Below are positions 44,640 through 56,440 of a DNA stretch of 64,000 nt, piece after piece (the stretch's first letter is position 1; each line of letters starts with the position of its first letter). The position numbers and the translations under genes were made by a program. Under the pieces are notes generated by a model that saw only the letters and a program-made list of their open reading frames with translations, ran no database searches and had not been told where the DNA came from. Source of the DNA: Phascolarctos cinereus (Eukaryota > Chordata > Mammalia > Diprotodontia > Phascolarctidae); NCBI RefSeq assembly GCF_002099425.1, contig NW_018343982.1, positions 12,187,501-12,251,500 on the forward strand. The letters run 5' to 3'.

Positions 44640-45125
44640 ATTAGTTGAATCAAGTTCTAAAATTGCCTATTAAGTGCCTAATACATATAAGACACTATGG
44701 TTACAGAGATGAAAAAAAATAGTCCTTGCCTGTAAAAAGCTTACACATAGTTAAGTAAATGTGCAGTATAGACAAGATACATAGAAAATTGCATACAAAA
44801 TAAGCTGTTTGCTTTTTAGATGAGGGGGAGAGCACTAATAGCTGGGGGAGTCAGGAAAAACCTCGTGTAGCAGTTAGAACTTGAGCTAGCTTTGCAGGGA
44901 GCTCAGGATGGCAAGAGGCATGAGTAATGGATGTAAGAATTTCAGATGTGTGGCACAGTCTGTGCAAATGTAGGGAGGCAAGAGAAGTATGGTCATGTAC
45001 AAAGAATAGCAAATGTTAGTCTGTCTAGGACACAGAAAATGTGAGGTACATAATGTGAAATCAATCAGTCACATACAGGGCTTGAAGTGCCATGCAAATA
45101 AGTTGGGCTTATTTGAAAAGAAGAA
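44640..45125 (-). repeat. L2 LINE, antisense
   Basis: TGCCTATTAAGTGCCTAATA, AGTCCTTGCCTGTAAAAAGC, GAACTTGAGCTAGCTTTGCA, GCACAGTCTGTGCAAATGTA, CAGGGCTTGAAGTGCCATGC follow reversed L2 order. Confidence 0.65.
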
Positions 45126-45149
45126 GCTTATAAGAAAGCTGGGCTGGGA

Positions 45150-46436
45150 GAAGTTCACAGTTTGGTGGGGGTGCACAGGCCTCAGCAAACCAGAAGCAGG
45201 TCTCAGAGGACTGAATTGCGGGCAGCTGTGGAAGTTTCCTGACTTCTCAATCCACGAACACTAAAGACAACTTAGAAAGTCAGTAGGAAAAGTCTGTGTC
45301 TTCAGTGAGGGAGAAGTGGGGGGTCGCAGCCTCAGTCCCCAAGTGTGGCCCTGGGGCAGTGGCTGCCTCCAGAACTTCTGGCCCACAGACTGAGGGGGAA
45401 TCAAGAGGCTGATCAGAAGGGGATTGCAGGGATCTCTCTACTGGTGCAGGATTCTTTTGCTTTGCCTGTGCTTGGATTTGGGTCACAGTTCTAGGTGGCA
45501 GTCCTGGGGCAAGGAGGAGAGCTGGCATGATGGAGCTTGTAGTGGCTGTGAAGCGAGAATCCTCCTCACATTTCCAAGACAGAAAAGAGTGTTTGTGGTC
45601 ACTTGTAGACCAGAGCATAGGCCAGGAAAGGAGTAAACACCTCGCCCTTGCTCATACCACCTTGGAAGACATGAAAATTTACAGGTCCCTAGAAGTATCT
45701 CAGAAGAAAGCTGCACAAAACCCCTGAAGCTTGATACAGTACATTCTCCACACTGGAAGCAGAGCCCTACCTTAACAAAGAGTTTGTAACTCAATTAATT
45801 GGCTGGTATCATGAGCAAGCAGTACAAAAGAGTCAGACCATAAAATCTTACTTTGAAGACAAAGAAGATCAGAACATAAAACCAAAAGAAGACACCAAAG
45901 TCAAAGCTCCTACATCTAAAGCCTCCAAAAAAATATGAATTGGTCCCAGGTCATAGAAGAGCTCAAAAAGGGTTTTGAGAAACAAGTAAGAGAAGTGGAT
46001 GAAAAATTGGGACTGATGCAAGAAACTCATGAAAAACAAGTCAACAGCTTGCTAAAGGAGACCCAAAAAATTATTGAAGAAAAGAACACCTTAAATAATA
46101 GCCTAACCCAAATGACAAAAGAGGTCCAAAAAGGAGGAGAAGAATGCCTTAAAAAGCAAAATTGGCCAAATGGAAAAGGAAGTCCAAAAGCTTACTGAAG
46201 AAAATACTTCCTTAAAAATTAGAATGGAGCAATTGGAAGCTAGTGAATTTACAAGAAATCAAGATACTGTAAAACAAATCCAAAAAATGAAAAAATAGAA
46301 GACAATGTGAAATATCTCATTGGAAAACAAATGACCTGGAAAATAGATCCAGGAGAGAGAATTTAAAAATTATTGGACTATCTGAAAGCCATGATCAAAA
46401 AAACAGCATAGACATCATCTTTCAAGAAATTATCAA
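45150..46436 (+). mobile_element. L1A LINE piece: partial 5'UTR and N-terminal ORF1
   Basis: Begins inside the L1A 5'UTR (about 190 bases short of the 5' terminus), runs through ORF1 from 45811, and stops at TTCAAGAAATTATCAA, where a second, complete L1A 5' end starts. Same orientation as the next copy. Confidence 0.85.
45811..46436 (+). pseudogene. L1A ORF1p N-terminal part, truncated
   Basis: ATG at 45811 starts MSKQYKRVRP-like sequence out of frame with what follows. A coiled-coil piece at 45935-46198 carries MNWSQVIEELKKGFEKQVRE and EKQVNSLLKETQKI. The RRM start NLKIIGLSES lies near 46370, and ORF1 is cut at QEIIK (46436). Several frame changes. Confidence 0.78.
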
Positions 46437-46443
46437 GGTGGAG

Positions 46444-46453
46444 CCAAGATGGC
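46444..46453 (+). promoter_or_regulatory. YY1-like motif at L1A 5' end
   Basis: CCAAGATGGC near the 5' terminus, as in the L1A copies at 2239-2248 and 62649-62658. Confidence 0.5.
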
Positions 46454-47304
46454 AGAGTGAAAGCAGTGACTTGCTTGAGCTGTCCCCCAAACCCCTGTAA
46501 ATACCTATAAAAATGGCTCTAAACAAATTCTAAAGCAGCAGAACCCACAAAAAGACAGAGTGAAGCAAATTTCCAGCCCACAACAATCTGGATGATTGAT
46601 TGGAAAGGTATATCGCACTGAGCGGGGAGAGGAGTGCAGTGTGGCGTGGGCGTGCAGGCCGCACCAAATCTGGAGCAGGCCTCAGAGGACTGAATGTCAG
46701 GCAGCTGTGGTGGTTTCCTGACCTCTCAACCCACAAATTCCAAAGACAACTTAGAAGGTCAGTGGGAAAAGTCTGTTTCTGCAGTGAGAGAGGAGCTAGG
46801 TCTCAGAGCGAGTTCCAGAGCACAGAGTGCTGAGCATGGCCTGGGTTGATGACTATGTTCTGAGCTTACAGCCCACAGACTGAGGGGGAATCAGGTGGCT
46901 GATCAGAGGGGGATTTCAGGGATATCATTGCCAGTCTGAGGTGGGAATCTCTTGCTTTGCCTGTGATAGGACCTGGGTCACAGTTCTGGAAGGCTGTCCT
47001 GGGGCAAGGAGGAGTGCTGGCCTTGTGGAGCTTGTAGTGGCTCGGGAAATGAAACCGTCTTCACAGTTCCAGGACAGAAAGGAGTATTTGTGGTCACTAA
47101 TAGACCACAGTACAGCCCAGGAAAGGAGTGAACACCTCGCCCCTTATCATACCACCTTGCAAGAACTGAAAATTTACAGGTCCCTACAAGTATCTCTGAA
47201 AACAGCTGTACAAACCCCCGAAGCCTGGAACAGTAAGTTCTCCACATTGGAAGCAGACTCTTACCTTAACACAGAGTTTAAAACTCAAGTAATTGGCCAG
47301 GATC

Positions 47305-48170
47305 ATGAGCAAGCAGCCAAAAAGATTCAGACTATATTATCTTACTTTGGTGACAAAGAAGATCAAAACATACAACCAGAAGAAGACAACAAAGTCAAAG
47401 CTCCTACATCCAAAGCCTCCAAGAAAAATATCAATCAGTCCCAGGCCTTGGAAGAGCTCAAAAGGGATTTTGAGAAGCAAGTAAGAGAAGTAGAAGAAAA
47501 ACTGGGAAGAGAAATGAGAGTGATGCAAGAAAATCATGAAAAACAAGTCAACAGCTTGCTAAAGGAGACCCAAAAAATTACTGAAGAAAACACCTTAAAA
47601 AATAGCCTAACCCAAATGGCAAAAGAGGTCCAAAAAGCCAATGAGGAGAAGAATGCCCTAAAAAGAAAAATTGGCCAAATGGAAAAGGAAGTCCAAAAGA
47701 TTACTGAAGAAAATACTTCCTTAAAAATTAGAATAGAGCAATTGGAACTAGTGACTTTATGAGAAATCAAGACACTAAAACAAATCCAAAAGAATGAAAA
47801 AATAGAAGACAATGTGAAATATCTCATTGGAAAAACAACTGACCTGGAAAATAGATCCAGGAGAGAATTTAAAAATTATTGGGCTGTGGGAAAGCCATTA
47901 TCAAAAAAAGAGCCTAGGCATCATCTTTCAAGAAATTATCAAGGAAAACTTCCCTGATATTTTAGAACTAGAGGGCAAAATAGAAATTGAAAGAATCCAC
48001 CGATCTCCTCCTGAAAGAGATCCCCAAAGGAAAACTCCTAGGAATATTGTGGCCAAATTCCAGAGTTCCCAGGTCAAGGAGAAAATATTACAAGCTGCCA
48101 GTAGGAAACAATTCAAGTACTGTGGAAACACAATCAGGATAACACAAGATTTAGCAGCTTCTACATTCTT
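47305..48170 (+). pseudogene. L1A ORF1p, truncated in the C-terminal domain
   Basis: The family start ATG is at 47305 (MSKQ). A 273-codon open frame (46941-47762) joins the 5'UTR frame to ORF1 and covers ILSYFGDKEDQNIQPEEDNK, a KAPTSKASKKN stretch, and a long coiled coil with regular heptads (LEELKRDFEKQVREVEEKLG, then NSLLKETQKITEEN). A second piece (47827-48189) has the RRM core and the C-terminal domain up to ITQDLAAST. This is the best-preserved L1A coiled coil in the window. The frame breaks once after the start, once near 47760 and again near 47870. Confidence 0.82.
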
Positions 48171-48240
48171 TTATTTCCCCAATGCTTAGTGTCATACCTG
48201 GCTCATAGTATTTCATAAACGTTTGTTGAATGACCTACAA
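48171..48240 (+). repeat. L2/MIR 3' tail
   Basis: CATACCTGGCTCATAGTATT then TCATAAACGTTTGTTGAATG. Confidence 0.6.
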
Positions 48241-50485
48241 AGAAAGGTAAGATATGATAATAATTCATCAAGCATATGCAGAAAATATTTTATAGAAATT
48301 ATTTTTGAAGGAAAAATTTAAAGTACATGATATCAATTAGATTTTTAAAATGTCTCATCGTTGTAGATTCTTTAATGAATTATGTTTCCAAAGGAAGACT
48401 ATGAGACCTTGTTTATGGTTATTTCATTATAAGATAGTCATCTCCAACTTAGAATCATAGTGTTAGATCAACTGATATCACAAGAGTCTTCTTTCTCTTT
48501 GATTTGTAAGGAAAGAAAATAGTTAATGAACTAACCTTGACCAGTGAGCATTTGAAGGTCTGAAGAATTTAGAAATGTCTTTCTGTAGTCAACATTTGGT
48601 ATTTTCAGAAAAGTAATAGTGATATGGGTAAACAGATACTGTAATTGACATTGAAGTGGGAAAGGAGGATCACTAATTAAGTTTTTAAAATACTCAATTG
48701 CATTATGCAATAATCATTAAAAAACAGTTAATGAGGCTAGTATCAGAGGACTTAAATTGTACCTTTTTTAAACTCTAAAAATCTTTGCACAAACGTTTTG
48801 GAAGTAAATAGCATAGGTTTTTACCAATTGATTATGTCTCTATTGTCTTTTCCTATCCAACCATTCATGTTATAAACTAGGGAAATATGTATGATTTGTT
48901 ATATTAGAAGAAAAATTAGGAAAGCTTTATGTTTAGATCTTTAGCTAAATTGAATCTTTCTGCTCAGAAGAGTATATTTAGTGATACTGCTGTTTATCTT
49001 TTATGAGATACTTTAGAGACTAATTCCTTTATAATGCTTTATCTTTATGTATTAGTAATGAAGATAAAATTATGTCCTTATATGCATCATCAGACTCATA
49101 TCAAAGCTCCTGCCAGTTAAGTTTAACAAACATGAGCTCATATCTCCAACCTCTACCTCTGGTCTTCATGCTTGAGGGAGAGTGGAGAGAAAAAGGTTTT
49201 AGGGGCTCTTTTTTATGTCCCCATCTTCTGACCTAGATTCTGGTTTCAGCCAATCATATCTAGATGCACTGTCCATGGACAGGTTCAAAGAGCGTAGGGT
49301 GTTCTATCTCAGGAAACTGTACTGAACTGATTCTGCAGCTCCTCTATGTGATCTGGGTATGAAAGTTGCCATAAGTAGCTGCTTTCTACCTTCCAATAGC
49401 AATTAGGCCCCCAAAGAGGGTTGGCCCTACTTTTTATCTCTCCCATACAATAATCAAAAACCTAGGAATTCTTTACCAACTTGTTCAACCTTATCCAAAG
49501 AAAAAAGGAACTCACGCTTCTTAAGTGCTTCCTTGACTGTTGCTTATCTTCTTTCCCTAGACAAAGTAAATTTAAAAACAAAACAAGTAAATGAACAAAT
49601 AATACAAATAAGTAAATAAATAATGAGTGACTAAAATCTGACCACAGCTAGAAGCTGAAAACTTTTAAGATTACCCACTATTCAGCCTCATCCTGACTCT
49701 CTAAGAGAAACATGACTACTACCTACCAAGCTTCCTACCCTCATACTTAATAAACTCAGGTACTGGGGCCTCAGGTCTATCTGAGACGTACTGCTAGCAG
49801 CCCACCCCAGTGTTTCTCTTTCCAACAATCATTGGAAAACTCCCATACACAGTCCACTAAAAGGTAAAGGGGGAAGATGAGTAGTACAAAACTGTTCCTC
49901 CCACCCATAAACCTAACAAAATTCTTCTATATAGCTTAGCAACTCCAAATTGCACCAAGTACACTTTTGCTATTTCCATTCCTGGACAAAAAAATAAGTA
50001 GTAAAACAGCACATGATAAGTAAGATGGTGGGACAGGTTTTTTTTCAGCATAATTCTTTTGCCTCAATAAACTCAAAACTTGAAGAAAATGTTTCAAATT
50101 TATTTTAGTAATTAAAGCTCAAAAAAAAGAATCATGCTAATCCCTTCTATAGATCAGCAGAGATGCAAACTGCTAACTTATTGAATTTCTAAAGCTCCCA
50201 TTCACCTCTCCCCTTCCCTAGGGCCTTCCTGAACACTATGTACAGCCAGTGTAAACAGTGTGAAAGTCTTGTGTTTCATGTTTTGACTGTGCTGACCTTT
50301 GTCTTGATCATTTATGGAAGTAACACAATCTGAATTCCTTATAAACTATGTGGAAACCAATGATGCTGCCCAAAAATGTGATTGAAAGGAAGTATAACTA
50401 CTCTACTGAGAGAAGTGAGAACACATCTAGCAAGAGTAGAAGAGATTTCTTTGCTTAGAGGAAAGTGGTATAGAAGCCTAGAGAG
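48241..50485. other. Repeat-poor stretch
   Basis: No exon, RNA gene or clear repeat recognised. 49100-50100 is less AT-rich, with several CCTAC and CTCCCA-type stretches, and may be a worn repeat that I cannot name. Confidence 0.35.
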
Positions 50486-51060
50486 GATCAAGCATAAGCC
50501 ACATTTTACTCTTTTACACTCTTTAGCTTGAGCAAATTAAGGCCATGCCACTTAAGAAAAGGAAGAAAAAAGAAAGAAGGAATGAAGGAAGATGGGAGGG
50601 AGGGAAGGATAAAAGAAGAAAAAAGAAGGGAAGAAAGACAAGGAGAAAGGAAGGGAGAAAGGGAGAAAGGAAGGGAGGAAGAGAAAAAAGAAAGGAGAGA
50701 AGGAAGGAAAGACAGGAGGGAAGAAAAAAGGAAGGAAGACGAGGAAGGGGGAAAGAAGGAAAGAAGGGAGGGAGGGAGGGACAAAGGTAGATGGTAAGGG
50801 AGGGAGAGAGGGAAGAAGGAAAGGAGAAAGGGAGTGAGAGAGAAAGGAAGGGAGGGAGAGATAAAGGGAGGGAGGTAGAGAGAAGGAAGGGAGGAAGGAG
50901 AAAGGAAGGAAGAGAGAAAGGAATGGAGGGAGGGAGATAGAAAAGAAAGGAGGAAGGAAAGAAGGAATGGAGGGAGGAAGTGATCAAGCATAGGCCAGAT
51001 TTTGCTCTCTTATACTCCTTAGCTAGAGAAAACTAAGACCACCCAACTTGAGGAAGGAAA
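50486..51060. repeat. Tandem duplication (unit about 496 bp) around a purine tract
   Basis: GATCAAGCATAAGCCACATT at 50486 and GATCAAGCATAGGCCAGATT at 50982 start two diverged copies of a ~75-bp sequence. Each is followed by a GGAAG-rich run. The first run is long (to 50981); the second is short. Confidence 0.8.
50555..50981. repeat. Polypurine (GGAA/GGGA/GAAA)n tract, about 430 bp
   Basis: Almost uninterrupted A and G on the plus strand, so polypyrimidine on the other. The apparent 150-160 codon frames here, on both strands, are low-complexity artefacts. Such tracts can form triplex (H-) DNA. Confidence 0.92.
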
Positions 51061-51084
51061 GAAGGAAGGGAGAAAGAGTGGAAG

Positions 51085-51175
51085 GAAGTATTTATCAAAT
51101 GTACTAGGCATTTTTCAATGTTTTTATCTCATTTGGTCCTCACAACAATTCTGTAAGGTAAGTGCTTAGGGGCAC
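51085..51175 (-). repeat. MIR fragment
   Basis: TTTTTATCTCATTTGGTCCT then CACAACAATTCTGTAAGGTA. Confidence 0.7.
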
Positions 51176-51599
51176 ACTAGGGGAAAACATACACCAAGTT
51201 CATGGAAGGGGAACATATATTGAAGTGGGAAGCATGATAACTTTGAATGTAAGAAAAAAATTATAAAAGGAGAAAAAGGCCAAGAGTATAAGGCTAATTC
51301 TGAAGCAGATAAGGTACCATTGAGACCTATCAGGATAGAAGGAAAAATAGCCAAAGTCACAACAGAATAAGTTTTATACCTTAAAGGAATTCAAATCCAA
51401 AACCTATAGTGAAAAGAACTAAATACATTAAATTCTGGTGTTTCCTAGAAGTATGTAGAAAAATAGCAAGAAACTCTCAGGTGGTTCAAAATAGAAATAT
51501 TTTTTAAAAAATTATTGAAAAACAGGTTGGAAATCAGAACCATAAGAATACATAAATAAGATAGGGGTAGACAACTTAGAATACATAAGGAGATTATTT

Positions 51600-52330
51600 C
51601 AAAAAATGTTGAGCCTCTGTAAAAGACTTGGCACTCAAAAATACAGAGTGGAACAACATTTGGCAGAAGAGAAACAAGAACATATGAATTCTTTGCAAGC
51701 CAAAGCAAATGACCTTGACAGGATGTAGATAGATATTTTAAGGATCAGATATTTTCCAGAAAAAAATATGATTAATTTAAAAGCCTGAATATTGTACTGA
51801 AGGAAGTTATATAACAAAGCTGTATAGTTGTGAGAAAAGAAAAAGATGCTGATTGATATAATCCATGAATATCCAATATTAGGGGGAATGGGGAAAGCTT
51901 GAAATCCCAAGACATTTTATGGTTAAATTTCAGAAGTACAATTGCACATTTTTCAAGAAACCAAAAGAATGACCTTCAGTTATAAATACAAGCTAATTTG
52001 AATAGCCCAAGATTGTTCTAAAAAAGCTTGGAATATGGTATTTTAACAAGCAAGAAATACTCAAATTTGCCCTCAAATAACAGGCAAAAATAGATCTCAT
52101 CTAGAATGAACATACAGTTCTTCATAGAGAGCTGCATTTGACTTATTCTTGCAATAGAAACAAGAAGACAGAGCATTCAACTTACACACACTCCAAAGAA
52201 GAGAAACTCAAGAAAGGTGTAAAAAAAGTACAGTCTTCAGTAAAAAAAAAAAAGGCAAAAAAATCAATTATCTTATATTTCTTGGACCAGATAAGGATAG
52301 TTCATGTAAGCAAATTAGGCTGTAGTGGTT
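51600..52330 (+). mobile_element. Old L1/HAL1-like ORF1 relic
   Basis: The translation recalls an ORF1 C-terminal domain: HFMVKFQKYNC, then FFKKPKE, later IAQDCSKKAWN and QARNT. Many stops. No ORF2 match follows before the L1B at 52475. Confidence 0.4.
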
Positions 52331-52859
52331 ACTCAGGATATATCCCCAGAGAGTAGCTGGTAATTCTCCACTCAGGATCATAGGCAACTGGTGGTGTTTT
52401 CTCTAGCTAGCTATCACTTTTTTTTTCAGTCAAAGTAGCAGAGTTTATCGTAACACCAATAGTGCCGACTAGATTCCTTTTTTTAAATTTTTAAAATTAA
52501 TTTCTTTTGAATTAACGACGATCACTTCTGTAAGCATTTGAGGTTTAAATTTTTCTCCCCTTCCCTCCCTACCTCCCTCCCCAAGATGGTGTGCATTCTG
52601 ATATAGGCAATACATATATATTCCTTTTAAAAATATTTTCACATTAGTGATGTTGTAAGTAAGAATTAGAACCAATAGGAGGAACCACCAGAAAGAGGAA
52701 ACAAAAGTTAACAGAAGAAAAAAAATAGCAAATAGTATGTTTCGATCTGCATTCAAGCTCCATAGTTCTTTCTTCTTTGTGGATAGCATGGGAACATCAT
52801 GAGGCCTTTGGAGATGTCTTTGATCCTTGTATTGCTGAGAAAGGTTAAGTCTATCAATA

Positions 52860-54385
52860 TTAGTCATTGCACAGTGTGGCTGTTACTGCATACAGTGTTC
52901 TCCTGGTTCTGCTCACTTCACTCAGCATCAGACCATACAAGTCTTGCCAGGTTTTTCTGAAGTCATCCTGTTCATCATTTCTTATAGCACAATAGTATTC
53001 CATTATACGAATATACCCCACCTTCTTCAGCCATTCCTCAGTTGATGAGCATCCTCTCAATTTCCAATTCTTTGCCACCACAAAAACAGCTGCTATAAAT
53101 ATTTTTGTACATGTGGGTCCTTTTCCCATTTGTATGACCTCTCTGGGATATAGCCCTACAAATGCTATTGCTGGGTCAAAGGGTAGGCAAATTTTTATAG
53201 CCCTTTGGGCATAGTTCCAAATTGCTCTCCAAAATGGTTGTATTATTTCCCAACGCCACCAACAATGCATTAGTGTTCCAATTTTCCCACATCTTTTCCA
53301 ACATTTATCATTTTCCTGTTTTGTCATATTGGTCAATCTGATAGGTGTGATGTGGTACTTTAGAGTTGTTTTGATTTGTATTTCAGAATTTCTAAATTGG
53401 TGTTTAATTGAGGATTTTTAATTTGATCTTTTTCTAGTTTTTTTTAGTTGTATGCCCAATTCATTGATCTACTCTTTTTCTATTTCATTTGTATAACTAC
53501 TTAGAGATATAAAACTTCCCCTAAGAACTGCTTTCACTGCATCCCATAAGTTTTGGTATGTTGTCTCATTATTGTCATTCTCTTGAATGAAATTATTGAT
53601 TGTTTCTATGATTTATTGTTTGACACAATCATTTCATAAGATTAGATTATTTAGTTTCCAATTATTTTTTAGTCTATCTTTCCATGGCCCTTTATTACAT
53701 ATAATTTTTATTGCATCATGATCTGAATAGGATGCATATAATATTTCTGCCTTTCTGCATTGGATGGTGATGTTTTTATGTCCTAGTACATGGTCAACTT
53801 TTTGTATGTGCCATGTACCACCGAGAAAAAAGTATATTCCTTTCTGTCTCTATTCAATTTTCTCCAGAGGTCTGTCATACCTAACTTTTCTAATATTCTA
53901 TTCAGCTCCTTAACATCTTTCTTGTTTATTTTGCTGTTAGATTTATCTAGTTCAGAGAGGGGGAGGTTGAGGTCCCCCATTAGTATAGTTTTGCTGTCTA
54001 TTACTTCTTGTAACTACCTAAACTTCTCCTCTAAGAATCTAGATGCTATACCATTTGGTGCATATATGTTCAGTAGTGATATTACTTCATTGTCTATGGT
54101 GCCTTTTAGCAGGATGTAGTTTCCTCCCTTATCTCTTTTGGTAAGCCCTATTTTTTTTTTGCTTTGCCTAAGATCAGGATTGCTTCCCCTGGTTTTTTTT
54201 TTAATTTCATCTAAAGCATAATATATTCTGCTCCAGACTTGTACCTTTACCCTGTGTGTGTAGCTCTTTTTCAAATGTGTTTCCTGTAAACAAATATTGT
54301 AGGATTATGGTTTTTAATCCATTCTGCTATCTGCTTCTGTTTTATGGGAGAGTTCATCCCATTCACATTCACAGGTATGATTACT
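52860..54385 (-). pseudogene. L1B ORF2 lacking most of the reverse transcriptase
   Basis: Endonuclease pieces at 54014-54274 (KKSYTHRVKVQVWSRIYYA, ending LNIYAPNGIASRFLEEKFR) and 53783-53980 (MGDLNLPLSELDKSN, LWRKLNRDRKEYTFFSVVHG). The C-terminal frame at 52860-53336 (158 codons) includes CWKRCGKIGTLMHCWWRWEI, close to the L1 cysteine motif, then FVVAKNWKLRGC and VSRTRRTLYAVTATL, and ends at the stop just below 52860. The RT palm is absent. Confidence 0.83.
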
Positions 54386-55016
54386 TTGTGTGTCTTTCTC
54401 TCCATCCTTCACCCCCCCATTTATGCTTTTCATTCTCCTTTCTCCTCCTCACTAGTGTTTTGCTTTTGACCCCTGCCTCCCTCAGTCCCTCTCCCTTCTA
54501 TTAGCCCCATCTCTTTTCTTCCCCTTTATCTTTACTGCTTCTTCCCTCCCTTCTATCCCCCCCCACCTTTTCTTTCCCCTTTTCCCTCCTACTGCCTATA
54601 GGGCAAGTTAGATTTCTATACCTAACTGATTATGTTATTCTCTTCTTGAGCCAAATCTGATGAAAGTAAGGTTCAAACAATGCTCATCTCCCTCCTTCTT
54701 TCCCTCTGCTTTAATAAGTTTTTGTGCCTTTTCCTATAATGTAATTTACCCTTGTCTGCCTCTTCCTTTCCTTTTCTCTCACTACATTTTCTTAGATCAG
54801 ATTAATCCACTTACTTGGATCTATTTAACCCACTAGATTAGATTTTTTTAATCATTAAATCAGTTAATTTATATCCACCCTCTTTATGTATACCCCTTTA
54901 ACATGGTGTGATAATAATACAATTCTCAAGAGTTACAAGTGTCATCTTCCCTTGTAGGGATGTAAACAGTTTGCCCTTATTAACAACATGTTTTATCTTT
55001 CTGTCTATTTACCTTT

Positions 55017-55893
55017 TTATATCTCTCTTGAGTCTTGTATTTGAAGATCAAATTTTCTGTTGAGCTCTTGTCTTTTTATCAGGAAGGTTTGGAAGTCCCC
55101 TATTTCATTGAATATCCATCTCCTCACCTGAAAGATCATGTTCATTTTCGCTGAGTAGTTGATCTTTGGTTGTAATCTAAGCCCCTTTGCCTTACAGAAT
55201 ATCATGTTCCATACCCTATGGTCTTTTAATGTAGATGCTTCAAGGTCCTGTGTAATCCTGACTGTAATTCTGTGATATTTAAATTGTTTCTTCCTGGCTG
55301 CTTGCAATGTCTTCTCTTTGACCTGTAATTTTGGAATTTGGCTACTATATTCCTTGGCATTTTTATTTTGGGATCTCTTTGAGGAGGTGATTGGTGCATT
55401 CTTTCTATGGCTATTTTACCCTCTGGTTCCAGGACCTGAGGGCAGTTTTCCTTTATGATTTCCTGAAAGATACTGTCCAGGCTCTTTTTTCCATTGTAAT
55501 TTTCAGGTAGACCAATAATTTTTAAATTGTCTCTCCTGGGTTGATTTTCCAGTTCAGTTGTTTTACCAGTGAGGTATTTTATGTTTTCCTCTATCTTTTC
55601 ATTCTTTTGTTTCTATTTGACTAATCTTGCTCTCTCATGGAGTCATTAGCTTCCATTTACCGAATTCTAATTTTTAACAAATTGTTTTCTTCTGTTAGAT
55701 TTTGTACCTCCTTCTCCATTTGGCCAATTGTATTTTTTAGGGACTTGTTTCCTTCAGTGAACTTTCTTTTCCTGTTGGCCAATTTTATTTTTTAAGGACT
55801 CTTCTACCTCTCTCATTTGACTTTTAAAATATTCTTGCCTTGATCTTCACTGTTCTCATAATATGAATCTATGATAAGTTTATTTTTGCTCAT
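55017..55893 (-). pseudogene. L1B ORF1p, broken
   Basis: Start at 55893 (MSKNK-type) and a short coiled coil with several frame changes. The RRM core reads NLKIIGLPENYN near 55510. A 96-codon C-terminal domain frame (55017-55307) has ARKKQFKYHRITVRITQDLE, a KDHRVWNMIF stretch, FNEIGDFQTFLIKRQE and QDSREI at the stop. About 290 codons in all, shorter than the copy at 10537 because the coil has lost segments. Confidence 0.8.
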
Positions 55894-56440
55894 TCTGTTT
55901 GCTTATTTCTTGGCCTTTAAAGCGATTGAGCTCTCCTGCTGGGGAGCAGAGGGCACTGACCCAAGCTTCTTGTATTGGGAGCTTTGGGCCTGGTCACTGG
56001 CTTTGTGTGCTTTGGCCTCCAGTGTTGGCGTTGGAGGCTGTATGGTTCTGGCATCTTACCTGGTGCTGGGCTGGAATCAGCAACACTGGAACTCTAAGGG
56101 TAGGAGTGGGTAGTCTGGCCCCTGGAGGTTGTTTCCTTTTCCTTTCCTTTCCCTTTCTTCACCTCCTTTTGGGTGGATGTTGAAGGATGTTCATCTGCCT
56201 GGGGCCCCATGGAGAGCTTCACAGAGTTTTGCTAAGGCACTAGGAGGCTGCTGTAAAATGCCAAGTCACCTGGTGGTTTTCTGAGCTGGTTTCCATGAGT
56301 TCCACAGCCCTCACTGAGGCACTAGGGAGTCCAGGTGTTGATGTTTGCTGGCTCCACCACCTGGGTTTCAGGATCTCTTCCTGGTATGCTGAGGTGGGGC
56401 TTTCCACTAGCTTGCTGGGATGCCTACCATTCTGTACTGG

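Larger units (their letters stand above)
46437..48170 (+). mobile_element. L1A LINE: complete 5'UTR and most of ORF1
   Basis: Starts GTGGAGCCAAGATGGCAGAG, runs through 5'UTR and ORF1, and ends in the ORF1 C-terminal domain at about 48170, where an L2 tail takes over. No spacer, ORF2 or 3'UTR. Forms a head-to-tail pair with the piece before it. Confidence 0.87.
52475..56440 (-). mobile_element. L1B LINE with internal ORF2 deletion, 5' end slightly truncated
   Basis: Minus strand: 5'UTR from about 56440 (roughly 220 bases short of the 5' terminus), ORF1 55893-55017, spacer, endonuclease 54385-53775, and the start of the RT linker to about 53386. It then jumps to the ORF2 C-terminus (53385-52860), followed by 3'UTR and an A-rich tail at 52475. 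The jump removes about 2.5 kb, corresponding to 6905-9365 of the copy at 6026-9750. Confidence 0.88.

Noticed and set aside
46941-47304. Upstream extension of ORF1 in the L1A copy as a distinct N-terminal domain
   Set aside because: The frame is open through the 5'UTR in this copy, but other copies do not keep it and the family start MSKQ is at 47305.
50506-50991. Long frames (154 and 161 codons minus; 81 and 89 plus) rich in Ser/Leu/Pro/Phe or Lys/Arg/Glu
   Set aside because: They are translations of a polypurine/polypyrimidine tract, open in several frames on both strands; low-complexity artefacts.
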